Part shown: positions 26,657-33,510 of the stretch, piece after piece | Layout of the letters: each line of letters starts with the position of its first letter | How positions within the stretch are numbered: position 1 is the stretch's first letter | Assembly (NCBI RefSeq): GCF_001983935.1 | Contig: NZ_CP017641.1 | Coordinates: 2,480,001 to 2,544,000, forward strand | Length of the DNA stretch: 64,000 bases | Direction: 5' to 3' | Origin: Fuerstiella marisgermanici | Lineage (GTDB): Bacteria; Planctomycetota; Planctomycetia; Planctomycetales; Planctomycetaceae | The notes under the pieces: generated by a model | What the model saw: only the letters and a program-made list of their open reading frames with translations | What the model was told of the DNA's origin: nothing | Databases searched by the model: none | Program-made: the position numbers and the translations under genes

Positions 26657-27100
26657 TCAGCCTCGAATGTTGATCCGCTTCGGTTTCGCAGCTTCGGCCT
26701 TCGGCACGTTGATGTGGAGAACGCCGTTGCGGAACTCGGCATCGACTTTCTCCATGTCGACATCAGCGGCGAGGCGAATGATGCGTTGGAACCGACCGCG
26801 CGGGCATTCGTAGCGGTGCCATTTACCATCGGTCAGTTCTTCAAACTTACGCTCACCGGTAATGCAGAGTTCACCTTTCCGCAACCCGACGTCAACGTCT
26901 TCCAACACGACGCCTGGCAGGTCGATGGAAATGTCGTAGTGATTCTCGGTCTCCGCCACATTGCACAGCGGACTGAAGTATGCCGCCCCTTCGTGATTTT
27001 CGGATCCCAGAAAGTTTTCAACCATCTGATCCAGTTCTCGCCTGAAGTCCCCGAACACACCGGGATAGCGAGTGCGAAACGGAACAATTGTGCCAGTCAT
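26657..27100 (-). CDS. Hsp20/alpha-crystallin small heat shock protein
   Basis: 147 residues. After a variable N-terminus (about 45 residues), the alpha-crystallin domain shows the usual strands NHYDISIDLPGV, GELCITGERKFEE, GRFQRIIRLAADVD and the signature A-x-x-x-N-G-V-L (AEFRNGVLHINVPKA). The C-terminal tail is short and carries an I-N-I motif in place of the canonical I-x-I. It is a holdase that binds unfolding proteins. It is about 55% alike by eye to the second Hsp20 at 27927-28385; a secreted protein gene lies between the two on the same strand. Confidence 0.93.
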   Translation of the reverse strand: MTGTIVPFRTRYPGVFGDFRRELDQMVENFLGSENHEGAAYFSPLCNVAETENHYDISIDLPGVVLEDVDVGLRKGELCITGERKFEELTDGKWHRYECPRGRFQRIIRLAADVDMEKVDAEFRNGVLHINVPKAEAAKPKRINIRG

Positions 27101-27204
27101 TTCTACTCTCCCTTTTCCAGAGGAACGAATCCTCGCATTCAGACTTTGATAACTTCCGCAAGCGGACCACCCGCAAGCTTAAGTTGCATGAACAGTAAGA
27201 CACA

Positions 27205-27660
27205 TCAGGCAACGGCCGAGGCAAAAGAATGCATCATTCGTTGCATCTTCGAAGGCAGTCGACTGTCGTCCTGAAAACGAACACCTCGACGACCAGCAGT
27301 TTCCAGTCGAACCATCGGCGACAGCATGGCCGCCAGTTCTGGAGCTTCAGGCTGCTCACGTTGATCGCCGAACGGTTTAACCGGGTATCGTGGATCTGCC
27401 GCCGTGACGATGGGATCGTTGAGCTTCCTCGGCCCGGCATTCTCTTGCGGCCGAAGTACGGTGCTCCAATCCAATCCCAAAGTCATCGGTCCAGGATCGA
27501 TCTCGACAGCACCCGCCAGCACTTTGGCGGATGGTGCCATCGTTGGTGAAATGGATTCTGCAATCGGAGACGTCGTTGTAGAGTTCGGCCCCAGAGAACT
27601 GGCGCCGATAAGAATTAGCCCAGCGACGACCAGTGGAACGTACGGATGCAGTGTCTTCAT
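27205..27660 (-). CDS. Secreted or membrane-anchored protein of unknown function
   Basis: 151 residues. The N-terminus (KTLHPYVPLVVAGLILIGASS) is a signal peptide or anchor; the rest is Pro-rich, low in secondary structure, and ends in MQRMMHSFASAVA. Not recognised. It lies between two Hsp20 genes on the same strand, 104 bases before the second one, so it may be part of the heat-shock transcript. Confidence 0.55.
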   Translation of the reverse strand: MKTLHPYVPLVVAGLILIGASSLGPNSTTTSPIAESISPTMAPSAKVLAGAVEIDPGPMTLGLDWSTVLRPQENAGPRKLNDPIVTAADPRYPVKPFGDQREQPEAPELAAMLSPMVRLETAGRRGVRFQDDSRLPSKMQRMMHSFASAVA

Positions 27661-27799
27661 CGTTTCACCTCATTTCACGACCGTCTGCCTGTGAGCCGCG
27701 CTGGCTGGCATCAAGGTTTCGGCGAGGACACTGATGCCGATGAACTGGTTGCCACTGACGACGGCTCACACTGACAGGTCAACTCCAACTTCACCGGCC

Positions 27800-27832
27800 C
27801 TGGCTGGTGTGAAGGTGACTCACACCAGCCGG
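27800..27832. repeat. Inverted repeat after the first Hsp20 gene
   Basis: GGCTGGTGTGA (27802-27812) and TCACACCAGCC (27820-27830) pair perfectly, extended by two more pairs, loop AGGTGAC. It lies about 95 bases beyond the stop of the minus-strand Hsp20 gene. No T-run. Candidate mRNA 3'-end hairpin or regulator site. Confidence 0.6.
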
Positions 27833-27926
27833 TCCGACACATCTCGCGAACCCTTTGGACGCAGACGGAAACCGTAGCGGCCTTTCAGTAAGGCAGTTTC
27901 CGCTCTGTCCAGAGCCGCTGCGTTCG

Positions 27927-28385
27927 TCAGGACTTCACTTCGACGTGTTTCGTGCGTGACGTCTCAGCTTTGGGGACGGCGATTCGTAACACACCGTCTT
28001 TGTATTCGGCATCGACCTTGTCCATATCAAGGTCCTCGCCCAGACGGATTCCGCGTTGGAACCGACCATAGTGACTTTCGGTTCGATGGTACGTTTTCCC
28101 TTTTTCTTCTGAGCTTTCTTTGCGTTCTCCGGTGATCCAGAGTTCGCCATTTCTAAGCTCCACGCTGATGTCGTCCTTGGACATTCCGGGAAGGTCGACA
28201 GTCACCATCCACGAATCATCGGATCCCGAAATGTTGCACGACGGAGTCAGCCAGTTGGTACCTTCGTGGGATGCTGCTTCACTGTCGTTGCCAAAAAAGC
28301 GGCTCAACAGTCCGTCCATCTCGGTGCGAAAATCTCCAAACGGACGAGACATTCGCGTGCTGAATGGAGTTAACGCGGTGTTCAT
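27927..28385 (-). CDS. Hsp20/alpha-crystallin small heat shock protein (paralogue)
   Basis: 152 residues. Features: N-terminal FGDFRTEMDGLLSRFFG, the alpha-crystallin domain with DSWMVTVDLPGMSKDDI, NGELWITGERKESSEEK, GRFQRGIRLGEDLD and AEYKDGVLRIAVPKAE. It is a typical cytosolic small heat shock protein. The only recognisable promoter is a perfect sigma54 match 367 bases upstream (28752-28767), which would give a long leader of about 355 bases; a second, unseen promoter may lie closer. Confidence 0.93.
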   Translation of the reverse strand: MNTALTPFSTRMSRPFGDFRTEMDGLLSRFFGNDSEAASHEGTNWLTPSCNISGSDDSWMVTVDLPGMSKDDISVELRNGELWITGERKESSEEKGKTYHRTESHYGRFQRGIRLGEDLDMDKVDAEYKDGVLRIAVPKAETSRTKHVEVKS

Positions 28386-28991
28386 TCAGATTCTCCTTCC
28401 AATACGAAACGTCATCCCGCAATGGTGAAGAAGAAGGCAGCGGATCAGCGGGATGAACTACGATCCGCGACCTCCAAATTGGCCCGTCGAACGTGAATAC
28501 GCAAGGACGTGGTTCATGGGACAGTCGCTTGTGCGTCGGCGATATGCCGATCGTCGGCCGCGACCGTTCCACGGGGCTTCCATACGTCCGGTTGTCCCCA
28601 CGGCTCACGCCGACGGGCACGGGAACATGCCGTTGAAATGCGAGAATTGGAGATTGCTCCGTCTTCCGCAGTGCGGAAAGTGGAACCTGCCACCAGGCAC
28701 TCCTCGCCAGGATCTGTTGCAAGATCCATTACGGCAACCCACTTCGATCAAAGCAACGAGCGTGCCAAAACGTTTGATGGTGGGGCTGAAAGTTTATCAC
28801 GCAGAACTTTCACTGGTTTCTACTTTCGGCGTCGACAGGCGCGAGCATTCACGTGACTGAATTTAAGACACAGCGGAGGAACGTTGGTCATCCCCGCTTG
28901 AAGCGACGGCATTCGTCGACTCTTAATCAGCAACGACACTGATTGGCGTCGCAATACAAGAAGCAGGCTGGTCTCAGAGAGCCTGCGGATG
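28386..28991. other. Long Hsp20 leader region without a convincing gene
   Basis: 606 bases. It holds the sigma54 promoter at 28752-28767. Open frames on both strands (for example minus 28514-28729, Arg-rich) lack ribosome sites and look random. No CIRCE or ROSE-like heat element was recognised. Confidence 0.45.
28752..28767 (-). promoter_or_regulatory. Candidate sigma54 promoter upstream of Hsp20
   Basis: Minus-strand TGGCACGCTCGTTGCT is a perfect consensus match (TGGCACG-N4-TTGCT). Transcription would run left toward the Hsp20 gene from about 28740. Confidence 0.65.
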
Positions 28992-29351
28992 TCATGAGAC
29001 CGTTGCTCGGTGACCGGAGCCGCTGCGGTTTCCTCGGCGCGCACCGGCGGATGTTGCACGCGGCCGTTCAGACGTGCGGCCTGAAAATGTTCCGTATTGC
29101 GTGCTTTCGGACACGTTCAGTTGGCGGGGCGGTTGATTCCCGAGGTCCAGGTCGTGCCATGTGTGCCAGCACATGTAGAGCAGGATCGCCGAACTGATGA
29201 GAAACGCCACGTCAAACGCGGTTTGCCCCATGAATGGCTGGAACGGGTAGTTGGCGAAAAGGTCTGTGACGCAAAGCGCAATGAGCGCCACTGAGACCGC
29301 GACGGCGAAGAAAATGACGTTGCGATAGGTGTCGCGATTGGGAAGTGTCAT
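28992..29351 (-). CDS. Small two-helix membrane protein with basic tail
   Basis: 119 residues. Two membrane segments (IFFAVAVSVALIALCVTDLF and AFDVAFLISSAILLYMCWHTW), then an Arg/Gly/Ser-rich tail of about 40 residues. Not recognised. It follows the zinc-ribbon gene by 83 bases on the same strand and may share its transcript. Confidence 0.55.
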   Translation of the reverse strand: MTLPNRDTYRNVIFFAVAVSVALIALCVTDLFANYPFQPFMGQTAFDVAFLISSAILLYMCWHTWHDLDLGNQPPRQLNVSESTQYGTFSGRTSERPRATSAGARRGNRSGSGHRATVS

Positions 29352-29434
29352 GGAAACGATCCTTTCATTCGCGTTCGGACAGAATGGACGACGGTGTCAT
29401 GGGCCAATGCCAGCCCGGTTCCGAATACGTTGGA

Positions 29435-29665
29435 TCAGGGCCGAAATGAATCCCAGTACCAATCGCGCTCATGCAGAAACTCATCACAGGCTTCGCAGCG
29501 ATCGGTCCCTTCGTTCTCGTGGCCGCAGATGCAAACCCAGTAGTCCGTGTCCAGCGGCAAACCGGAATCGTCGCGCGGCAGTGTTGTCGAATCGTCAATC
29601 AGAACTTCATCATCGAACAAGTTGTCGTCAATTTCGTACATCGAGTGATCGTTGAGAGAAGGCAT
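29435..29665 (-). CDS. Small acidic RanBP2-like zinc-ribbon protein
   Basis: 76 residues; an AAAGGAG ribosome site lies just before the ATG at 29665. The N-terminal half is acidic (DDNLFDDEVLIDD). The C-terminal half has WVCICGHENEGTDRCEACDE, a C-x-C ... C-x2-C arrangement that resembles RanBP2-type zinc fingers (W-x-C-x2-C ... N-x-C), with conserved Trp and Asn. It would bind one zinc ion and probably RNA or protein. A near-consensus sigma54 sequence is upstream at 29735-29750. Confidence 0.75.
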   Translation of the reverse strand: MPSLNDHSMYEIDDNLFDDEVLIDDSTTLPRDDSGLPLDTDYWVCICGHENEGTDRCEACDEFLHERDWYWDSFRP

Positions 29666-29734
29666 GGCGATGCTCCTTTGCTTAACAATTTGATGGTGCC
29701 GAAGTCCCGTACTCCGGCCGCGATATTGCGACAG

Positions 29735-29750
29735 AACAAATTCTGTGCCA
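29735..29750 (-). promoter_or_regulatory. Near-consensus sigma54-like promoter for the zinc-ribbon gene
   Basis: Minus-strand TGGCACAGAATTTGTT has a perfect -24 box and spacing, but the -12 box is TTGTT, so the invariant GC is GT. It lies 70 bases upstream of the start at 29665. Confidence 0.35.
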
Positions 29751-29891
29751 AACGTAGTCTGCAGCGGTGCCCTCCATGCTTAAGCACCATGGCGAGCCTC
29801 AAACACGTAAGGTAGGCGCATTCCACGTGCAACCGATTAGCTCCACGGTCGTGGCCAGCTAGCGATCGGTACTGCCTATGTCCTGCGTCTC

Positions 29892-30158
29892 TCACGAAAA
29901 TCCCAACAGCGCCGGGATATGCCGAGCCGCTTCGATCAGCAGGCTGAAACTGAGGACGAAACCACCAAACGCCAGCATGCCCGCCAGAAGGGCGGTTCCG
30001 ACGATGATTGGATACGCCACGATCGTTACCGCCAGCGAGCAGAAAGCATAGACCGTCAGACATATGTATTTCACCAGTGTCCACACGGCATGGCTGATGC
30101 GCTCAGTCACGTCGTGCAGGTCAAAGTGCTGAGTTTCGTTCCATGTTGCGGTACTCAT
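29892..30158 (-). CDS. Small two-helix membrane protein
   Basis: 88 residues from the ATG at 30158, which has a GAAAGGAGA ribosome site; the longer frame to 30287 overlaps the gene upstream. Two membrane segments (YICLTVYAFCSLAVTIVAYPIIVG and AGMLAFGGFVLSFSLLIEAA) follow a His-containing N-terminus. It begins one base after the stop of the gene at 30160-30663 and must be co-transcribed with it. Function unknown. Confidence 0.7.
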   Translation of the reverse strand: MSTATWNETQHFDLHDVTERISHAVWTLVKYICLTVYAFCSLAVTIVAYPIIVGTALLAGMLAFGGFVLSFSLLIEAARHIPALLGFS

Positions 30159-30159
30159 T

Positions 30160-30663
30160 TCACACTCTCCTTTCACTATTGCGCTGGTTCGCGTGCGACC
30201 GAGATTCAACGACGTGCTCAGATACGGTCGTGAGAATTTCTCGCTGATGTGCAATGCATTGATCGAGGACTTTGACAGCATCGTCATCTTCGATCACGTC
30301 CTGACGGACCTCATGAAGCTCGGCCAGCAGATCGTGCTCTGACTTCACCACTTGTTGCCACAGATGGTCGACAGCCACGAAGGTGAAGTCCTTGAAGTGG
30401 TCCGAAAACTGTCCATAGTCCACCGCCCAACCGCGGCGATCCAGCAGCAACACCAGTTTCCGAATCCCCTCACGCTGTCTGGCTGCCATTGTCTTGAGGA
30501 TGTTGCGTTCGGCACAGTCCTGCAGCTCCCCCCACGGCCAACGCAAGTCCGCGTACTGCAGCAGGCTGCGATGCCGCTGCACAACGATTTCCTGAATGCG
30601 CTCTGCGTTGTGATCAGATCCGTTGAGCGATCCTGTGTGATCCAATTGTGTTGAAGCACTCAT
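30160..30663 (-). CDS. Helical stress-cluster protein of unknown function
   Basis: 167 residues from the ATG at 30663, which has a GGGAGG ribosome site; the longer frame to 30804 lies across the promoter. The protein is mostly amphipathic helix with several His, Glu and Asp (VVQRHRSLLQYADL, FVAVDHLWQQVVKSEHDLLAELHEV), similar in style to four-helix bundle proteins, but no ferritin or hemerythrin ligand set is clear. A perfect sigma54 promoter lies 40 bases upstream, divergent from the csrA promoters. It is coupled to the small membrane protein downstream. Confidence 0.65.
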   Translation of the reverse strand: MSASTQLDHTGSLNGSDHNAERIQEIVVQRHRSLLQYADLRWPWGELQDCAERNILKTMAARQREGIRKLVLLLDRRGWAVDYGQFSDHFKDFTFVAVDHLWQQVVKSEHDLLAELHEVRQDVIEDDDAVKVLDQCIAHQREILTTVSEHVVESRSHANQRNSERRV

Positions 30664-30703
30664 GTCCGATCCTCCCCGACGAAAAGTCACTCTGTGACAC
30701 GGA

Positions 30704-30719
30704 AGCAACAGGTGTGCCA
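30704..30719 (-). promoter_or_regulatory. Candidate sigma54 promoter for the 167-residue protein
   Basis: Minus-strand TGGCACACCTGTTGCT: perfect -24 and -12 boxes with exact spacing. Transcription would start near 30692, about 30 bases before the start codon at 30663. Confidence 0.65.
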
Positions 30720-30899
30720 AATCTGGGGCCGTCGGAACACAACAAGATAGTAGTGGCAAGCGGCTCCGGCGCATCTGCACAGTCGCGCACCAGCACAGGT
30801 GCACTCGAAAAGTCGTTCTCGCCGCAAGTCTGCTTTACCGCCAGCCAAGCTATGTGCCTCAATAGGTGCGCGGCAAATTTCAAATTGCGGGACAGAACC

Positions 30900-30915
30900 T
30901 GGCTGTCTAATTGCT
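30900..30915 (+). promoter_or_regulatory. Upstream sigma54-like promoter for csrA
   Basis: TGGCTGTCTAATTGCT: exact GG-N10-GC spacing, perfect -12, -24 box TGGCTG. About 190 bases before csrA. Confidence 0.4.
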
Positions 30916-30993
30916 GGCCACACTGTCTGAAATTTGGCGCGATTAGGTTTTTGCGGTTGCCGTTCGCCCAGACTTTAACCGGATCCCAATATT

Positions 30994-31009
30994 TGGCGCG
31001 CTCTTTGCA
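30994..31009 (+). promoter_or_regulatory. Proximal sigma54 promoter for csrA
   Basis: TGGCGCGCTCTTTGCA: -24 box TGGCGC, perfect -12 TTGCA, exact spacing. Transcription would start near 31021, about 83 bases before the csrA start. Confidence 0.6.
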
Positions 31010-31103
31010 AAGTCAGGTCGCCGATAGCATTTTATTGGTCTCGTTGGTGGGGTTTGGTTGCCCGCCTTCATCCACTTACATCTCAGGAAAAGGAGGTCTC
31101 AAT

Positions 31104-31427
31104 ATGTTGGTGCTGTCACGAAAACGAGACGAACGAATTCGCATCGGAAACAACATCGAAATCATGGTGGTCGAGATACAGGGGGGCCGAGTGCGGCTGG
31201 GCATCACAGCTCCTTCTGACATTCCTGTTCATCGAGCGGAGATTGCGGAGCAAATCAGGAACGCGCAATCGACAAGTGCACCGGTTGACGACCAACAGAA
31301 GGTGCATGAAGGCGAGGACGAATCAGATTCGGAATCATCGCCGCATCAACAGCAGGCACACGAATCTGGAAATCAGCGACCTCAACGACTGTACAGGACC
31401 GCAAATTCCGCCTACGCCTTGGGGTGA
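31104..31427 (+). CDS. csrA: CsrA-type RNA-binding translational regulator with long tail
   Basis: 107 residues from the ATG at 31104, which has a perfect AAAAGGAGGT ribosome site; the frame is open further upstream but crosses the sigma54 promoters. Residues 1-50 are a standard CsrA core: MLVLSRKRDERIRIGNNIEI, then the strand VRLGITAPSDIPVHRAEI with the RNA-contacting Arg. It binds GGA loops in mRNA leaders. The last 45 residues are an acidic and polar tail (Glu/Asp/Ser/Gln/His-rich), much longer than usual. The stop overlaps the downstream gene's open frame, and the GTGA there suggests coupling. Confidence 0.93.
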   Translation: MLVLSRKRDERIRIGNNIEIMVVEIQGGRVRLGITAPSDIPVHRAEIAEQIRNAQSTSAPVDDQQKVHEGEDESDSESSPHQQQAHESGNQRPQRLYRTANSAYALG

Positions 31428-31474
31428 TCCGCCGGAAGGGACGTCTTACTTCGGGATTGCGAAAGGAGGATGCC

Positions 31475-31810
31475 ATGATTATGCAAACTGGTCGAACTTC
31501 TGAGTGCCGGACGAAATCGGTTCGAAAACTCAGCAGTCGTCAACGCCCACATGCCGTCACCTTGCGCTATCGAGTTCAAGGGTATCGCGTACTTCCCGAA
31601 GAAGTTCAGCCGGTACGCAAAGTCGCGATAAACCCCGAACCCACTTCGGCCAGGCGAACTCGATGGGTAAGTCGCGTCGTCGACTTGTTCTTTAGTCGCC
31701 AGCCCTGGCATCCGCCGAATCGCAAGGGCTACCCGAAACGCTGGTGGGTGCATCTCTTGACCATAGTAACCGTCTACGCGGCCGCAGCGGTTGCGGTCGC
31801 TTGTCTGTAA
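31475..31810 (+). CDS. Small tail-anchored basic membrane protein
   Basis: 111 residues from the ATG at 31475, preceded by AAAGGAGG. The N-terminal 85 residues are basic and polar; the C-terminus carries one membrane helix (WWVHLLTIVTVYAAAAVAVACL), so it is probably tail-anchored with a cytosolic domain. It is 47 bases after csrA and 30 before the lipoprotein, consistent with one csrA operon. Not recognised. Confidence 0.6.
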   Translation: MIMQTGRTSECRTKSVRKLSSRQRPHAVTLRYRVQGYRVLPEEVQPVRKVAINPEPTSARRTRWVSRVVDLFFSRQPWHPPNRKGYPKRWWVHLLTIVTVYAAAAVAVACL

Positions 31811-31840
31811 AAATGCAAAGCTGAGTGAAGGGATAACACG

Positions 31841-32503
31841 ATGAAGAAATTCTGGATCGCAGGGCTTGCCTGCACGATGGCTGTTGGGTTGGTCGGTTGC
31901 AGCGAACAAAGATCTGTCGCTCCGCCCACGCTGGGTGCTAGTTCTCCGTCGGCTGGTGCCGACGCGGGCACCGACGATGCAGCAGACACGGTGTCGACCA
32001 ACGATGCAGTCGGTGAAGACAGCAGCACGGTTACTGCAGCAAAGCCGGTGATCGACGAACTGAAGAATGAAGCGGACGAAGCCGTCGAAGACATGAAGCA
32101 GGAAACAAAAGAAGCCGTCGATGCGGCGGCGAATGCAGCTCAGAAAAAGAAGGAGCAGTACTCCGCAGAATTCAGTCAGAAGCTCAGCAACATGAAAGGT
32201 GACATCGCCGAGCTCAAAGAATCCGCGAATAAGCTGCAGGACGAAGCCAAAAAAGAATTCGCAGAAATGAGCAACGAGCTGTCGAAAAAGCAGGAGGTCC
32301 TCGAAGCAAAACTGGAAGAACTTAATGAAACCAGCGCCGACAGGTGGGCTGACCTGAAAGCTGGCATTGTCAAAGCTTTCACAGATTTGAAAACATCTTT
32401 TGATGCCGCGTCAAAGCACGTTGATGGCGAACGATCAGCGGAAGAAGCAAAGAAAGACAGTGTTTCTGAGGCACCGGCCACTGAGTCGACTTCAGAGAAG
32501 TAA
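31841..32503 (+). CDS. Lipoprotein with long coiled coil
   Basis: 220 residues. Signal peptide with lipobox VGLVGC (Cys20), an Ala/Asp-rich linker (about 25-60), then about 120 residues of Glu/Lys/Ala-rich heptads (VIDELKNEADEAVEDMKQET and on) predicted to be coiled coil, and an acidic tail. It resembles envelope-stress or periplasmic scaffold lipoproteins but has no named family. Likely in the csrA transcript; it may be an outer or inner membrane lipid-anchored sensor partner. Confidence 0.75.
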   Translation: MKKFWIAGLACTMAVGLVGCSEQRSVAPPTLGASSPSAGADAGTDDAADTVSTNDAVGEDSSTVTAAKPVIDELKNEADEAVEDMKQETKEAVDAAANAAQKKKEQYSAEFSQKLSNMKGDIAELKESANKLQDEAKKEFAEMSNELSKKQEVLEAKLEELNETSADRWADLKAGIVKAFTDLKTSFDAASKHVDGERSAEEAKKDSVSEAPATESTSEK

Positions 32504-32577
32504 CTGAATTTCGCCGCCGGCAAGCCGCTAAACACGGGCGAAGGGTCACAACAGATAGGGTGGCCGAACACAAGTTT

Positions 32578-32593
32578 TGGCATCAACGCTGCA
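32578..32593 (+). promoter_or_regulatory. Candidate sigma54 promoter for the DksA-like gene
   Basis: TGGCATCAACGCTGCA: -24 TGGCAT, exact spacing, -12 CTGCA. Transcription would start near 32605 with the gene at 32690. Confidence 0.55.
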
Positions 32594-32689
32594 AGGTCAG
32601 AATTTGCTGCCTGTTGAGGCCAGCATTTTTGTAAGCCGAGTTCCCATCGGTCCACGATTTCGAACTCAGCCCATATGGAGAGTTGCACC

Positions 32690-33139
32690 ATGACACGCAA
32701 AGACGATTTGGCTCAGATCGCGCAACAACTGCGTGATCGCCGCCTGGAGTTACTTGAGGAAGCTGAACTGGAAATCGGTGAGTTGCGGAATGAGCTCGGT
32801 GACCAGTCGTGGGACGCAGAATGCGAAGGCATTGATTTTGAGTGTGACGAAGTCGCAGCAGCGTTGGCTGACCATCTGTACGAAGAACTGCTGCAGATCA
32901 ATCATGCCTTGAACCGCATCGAGGAACAGGAATATGGCTTCTGCGAAAATTGTGGCCGCCAGATCACAATGGCGCGATTAGAAATTCTTCCGTTTGCGAC
33001 CAGTTGCGTCGCCTGTCAGACCGAAGCGGAAGGGACCGAGGATGCCTTTCGGGAAATTGTCGGCGACGAAATGGAAAACGAAGGTGTGCACAGCGACCGC
33101 TATGATGAATTCAGCCTGCCGGTGGCACTGAAAATCTGA
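32690..33139 (+). CDS. DksA/TraR-type zinc-finger protein
   Basis: 149 residues from the ATG at 32690, with GGAGAG 8 bases upstream; an ATG at 32675 adds five residues only. It has a long helical hairpin (residues 1-85) and then the four-cysteine zinc finger CENCGRQITMARLEILPFATSCVACQ. This is the DksA/TraR fold, which inserts into the RNA polymerase secondary channel and modulates initiation together with ppGpp. A typical DksA tip motif is not obvious, so it may be a stress-specific variant. A sigma54 promoter is present upstream. Confidence 0.87.
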   Translation: MTRKDDLAQIAQQLRDRRLELLEEAELEIGELRNELGDQSWDAECEGIDFECDEVAAALADHLYEELLQINHALNRIEEQEYGFCENCGRQITMARLEILPFATSCVACQTEAEGTEDAFREIVGDEMENEGVHSDRYDEFSLPVALKI

Positions 33140-33510
33140 CGTCCGCACTTGGACACAAAACGTTTACAGCGCGGGCACAGGAATCTCAGCAGCGGATATC
33201 AAGACATCGGAAGACGTCCTGGTAATCCTGGTCCTCAACGACCCCGGTCCATCACGATAAGGTGCCGCCGCATGCAGTCTTCGGAATCGTGCTGGCCCCC
33301 ATTCGTGGTCCACTACCTTAAAAACGAACCGGTCACCGACTCGAACTGGCACCATCCTGGCCAGAATCAGAAGTCGAATCCCGGCGTATTTGATAGCAGG
33401 CCGCTCGTTCCGCGAGGGACGAGCGGCTTTGCGTATTCGCAGTCGATTGACGATAACATTGACACTCACAGGAACCCGTTCCATGCAGACATTTCATTGA
33501 TTGAATCTCC
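33140..33510. other. Interval with terminator and weak sigma54 match before the response regulator
   Basis: 371 bases. A sigma54-like sequence at 33347-33362 (TGGCACCATCCTGGCC; GG and GC in place, -12 box poor) lies about 150 bases before the regulator. A strong hairpin follows at 33400-33427. No gene seen. Confidence 0.45.
33400..33430 (+). terminator. Hairpin with GNRA loop (terminator or leader attenuator)
   Basis: GCCGCTCGTTCC pairs with GGGACGAGCGGC (one G-T pair) around a GCGA tetraloop and is followed by TTT only. It lies 260 bases after the DksA-like gene and 80 before the regulator. Confidence 0.6.

Larger units (their letters stand above)
30664..31103. promoter_or_regulatory. Divergent control region between the stress protein and csrA
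   Basis: 440 bases with three sigma54 matches: 30704-30719 reading left, and 30900-30915 plus 30994-31009 reading right. An imperfect AT-rich palindrome (GCAAATTT C AAATTGC followed by GGGA) at about 30873-30891 resembles GCAAATTT...GCGGGA at about 38056-38072 upstream of HtrA and is a candidate activator site. No gene is seen. Confidence 0.5.

Noticed and set aside
28514-28729. 71-codon minus-strand frame downstream of the sigma54 promoter
   Set aside because: Position is attractive but sequence is Arg/Ala-rich without structure and no ribosome site is seen.
28453-28860. 135-codon plus-strand frame in the Hsp20 leader
   Set aside because: No ribosome site, Arg/Pro-rich random-looking sequence, and it lies across a strong promoter.
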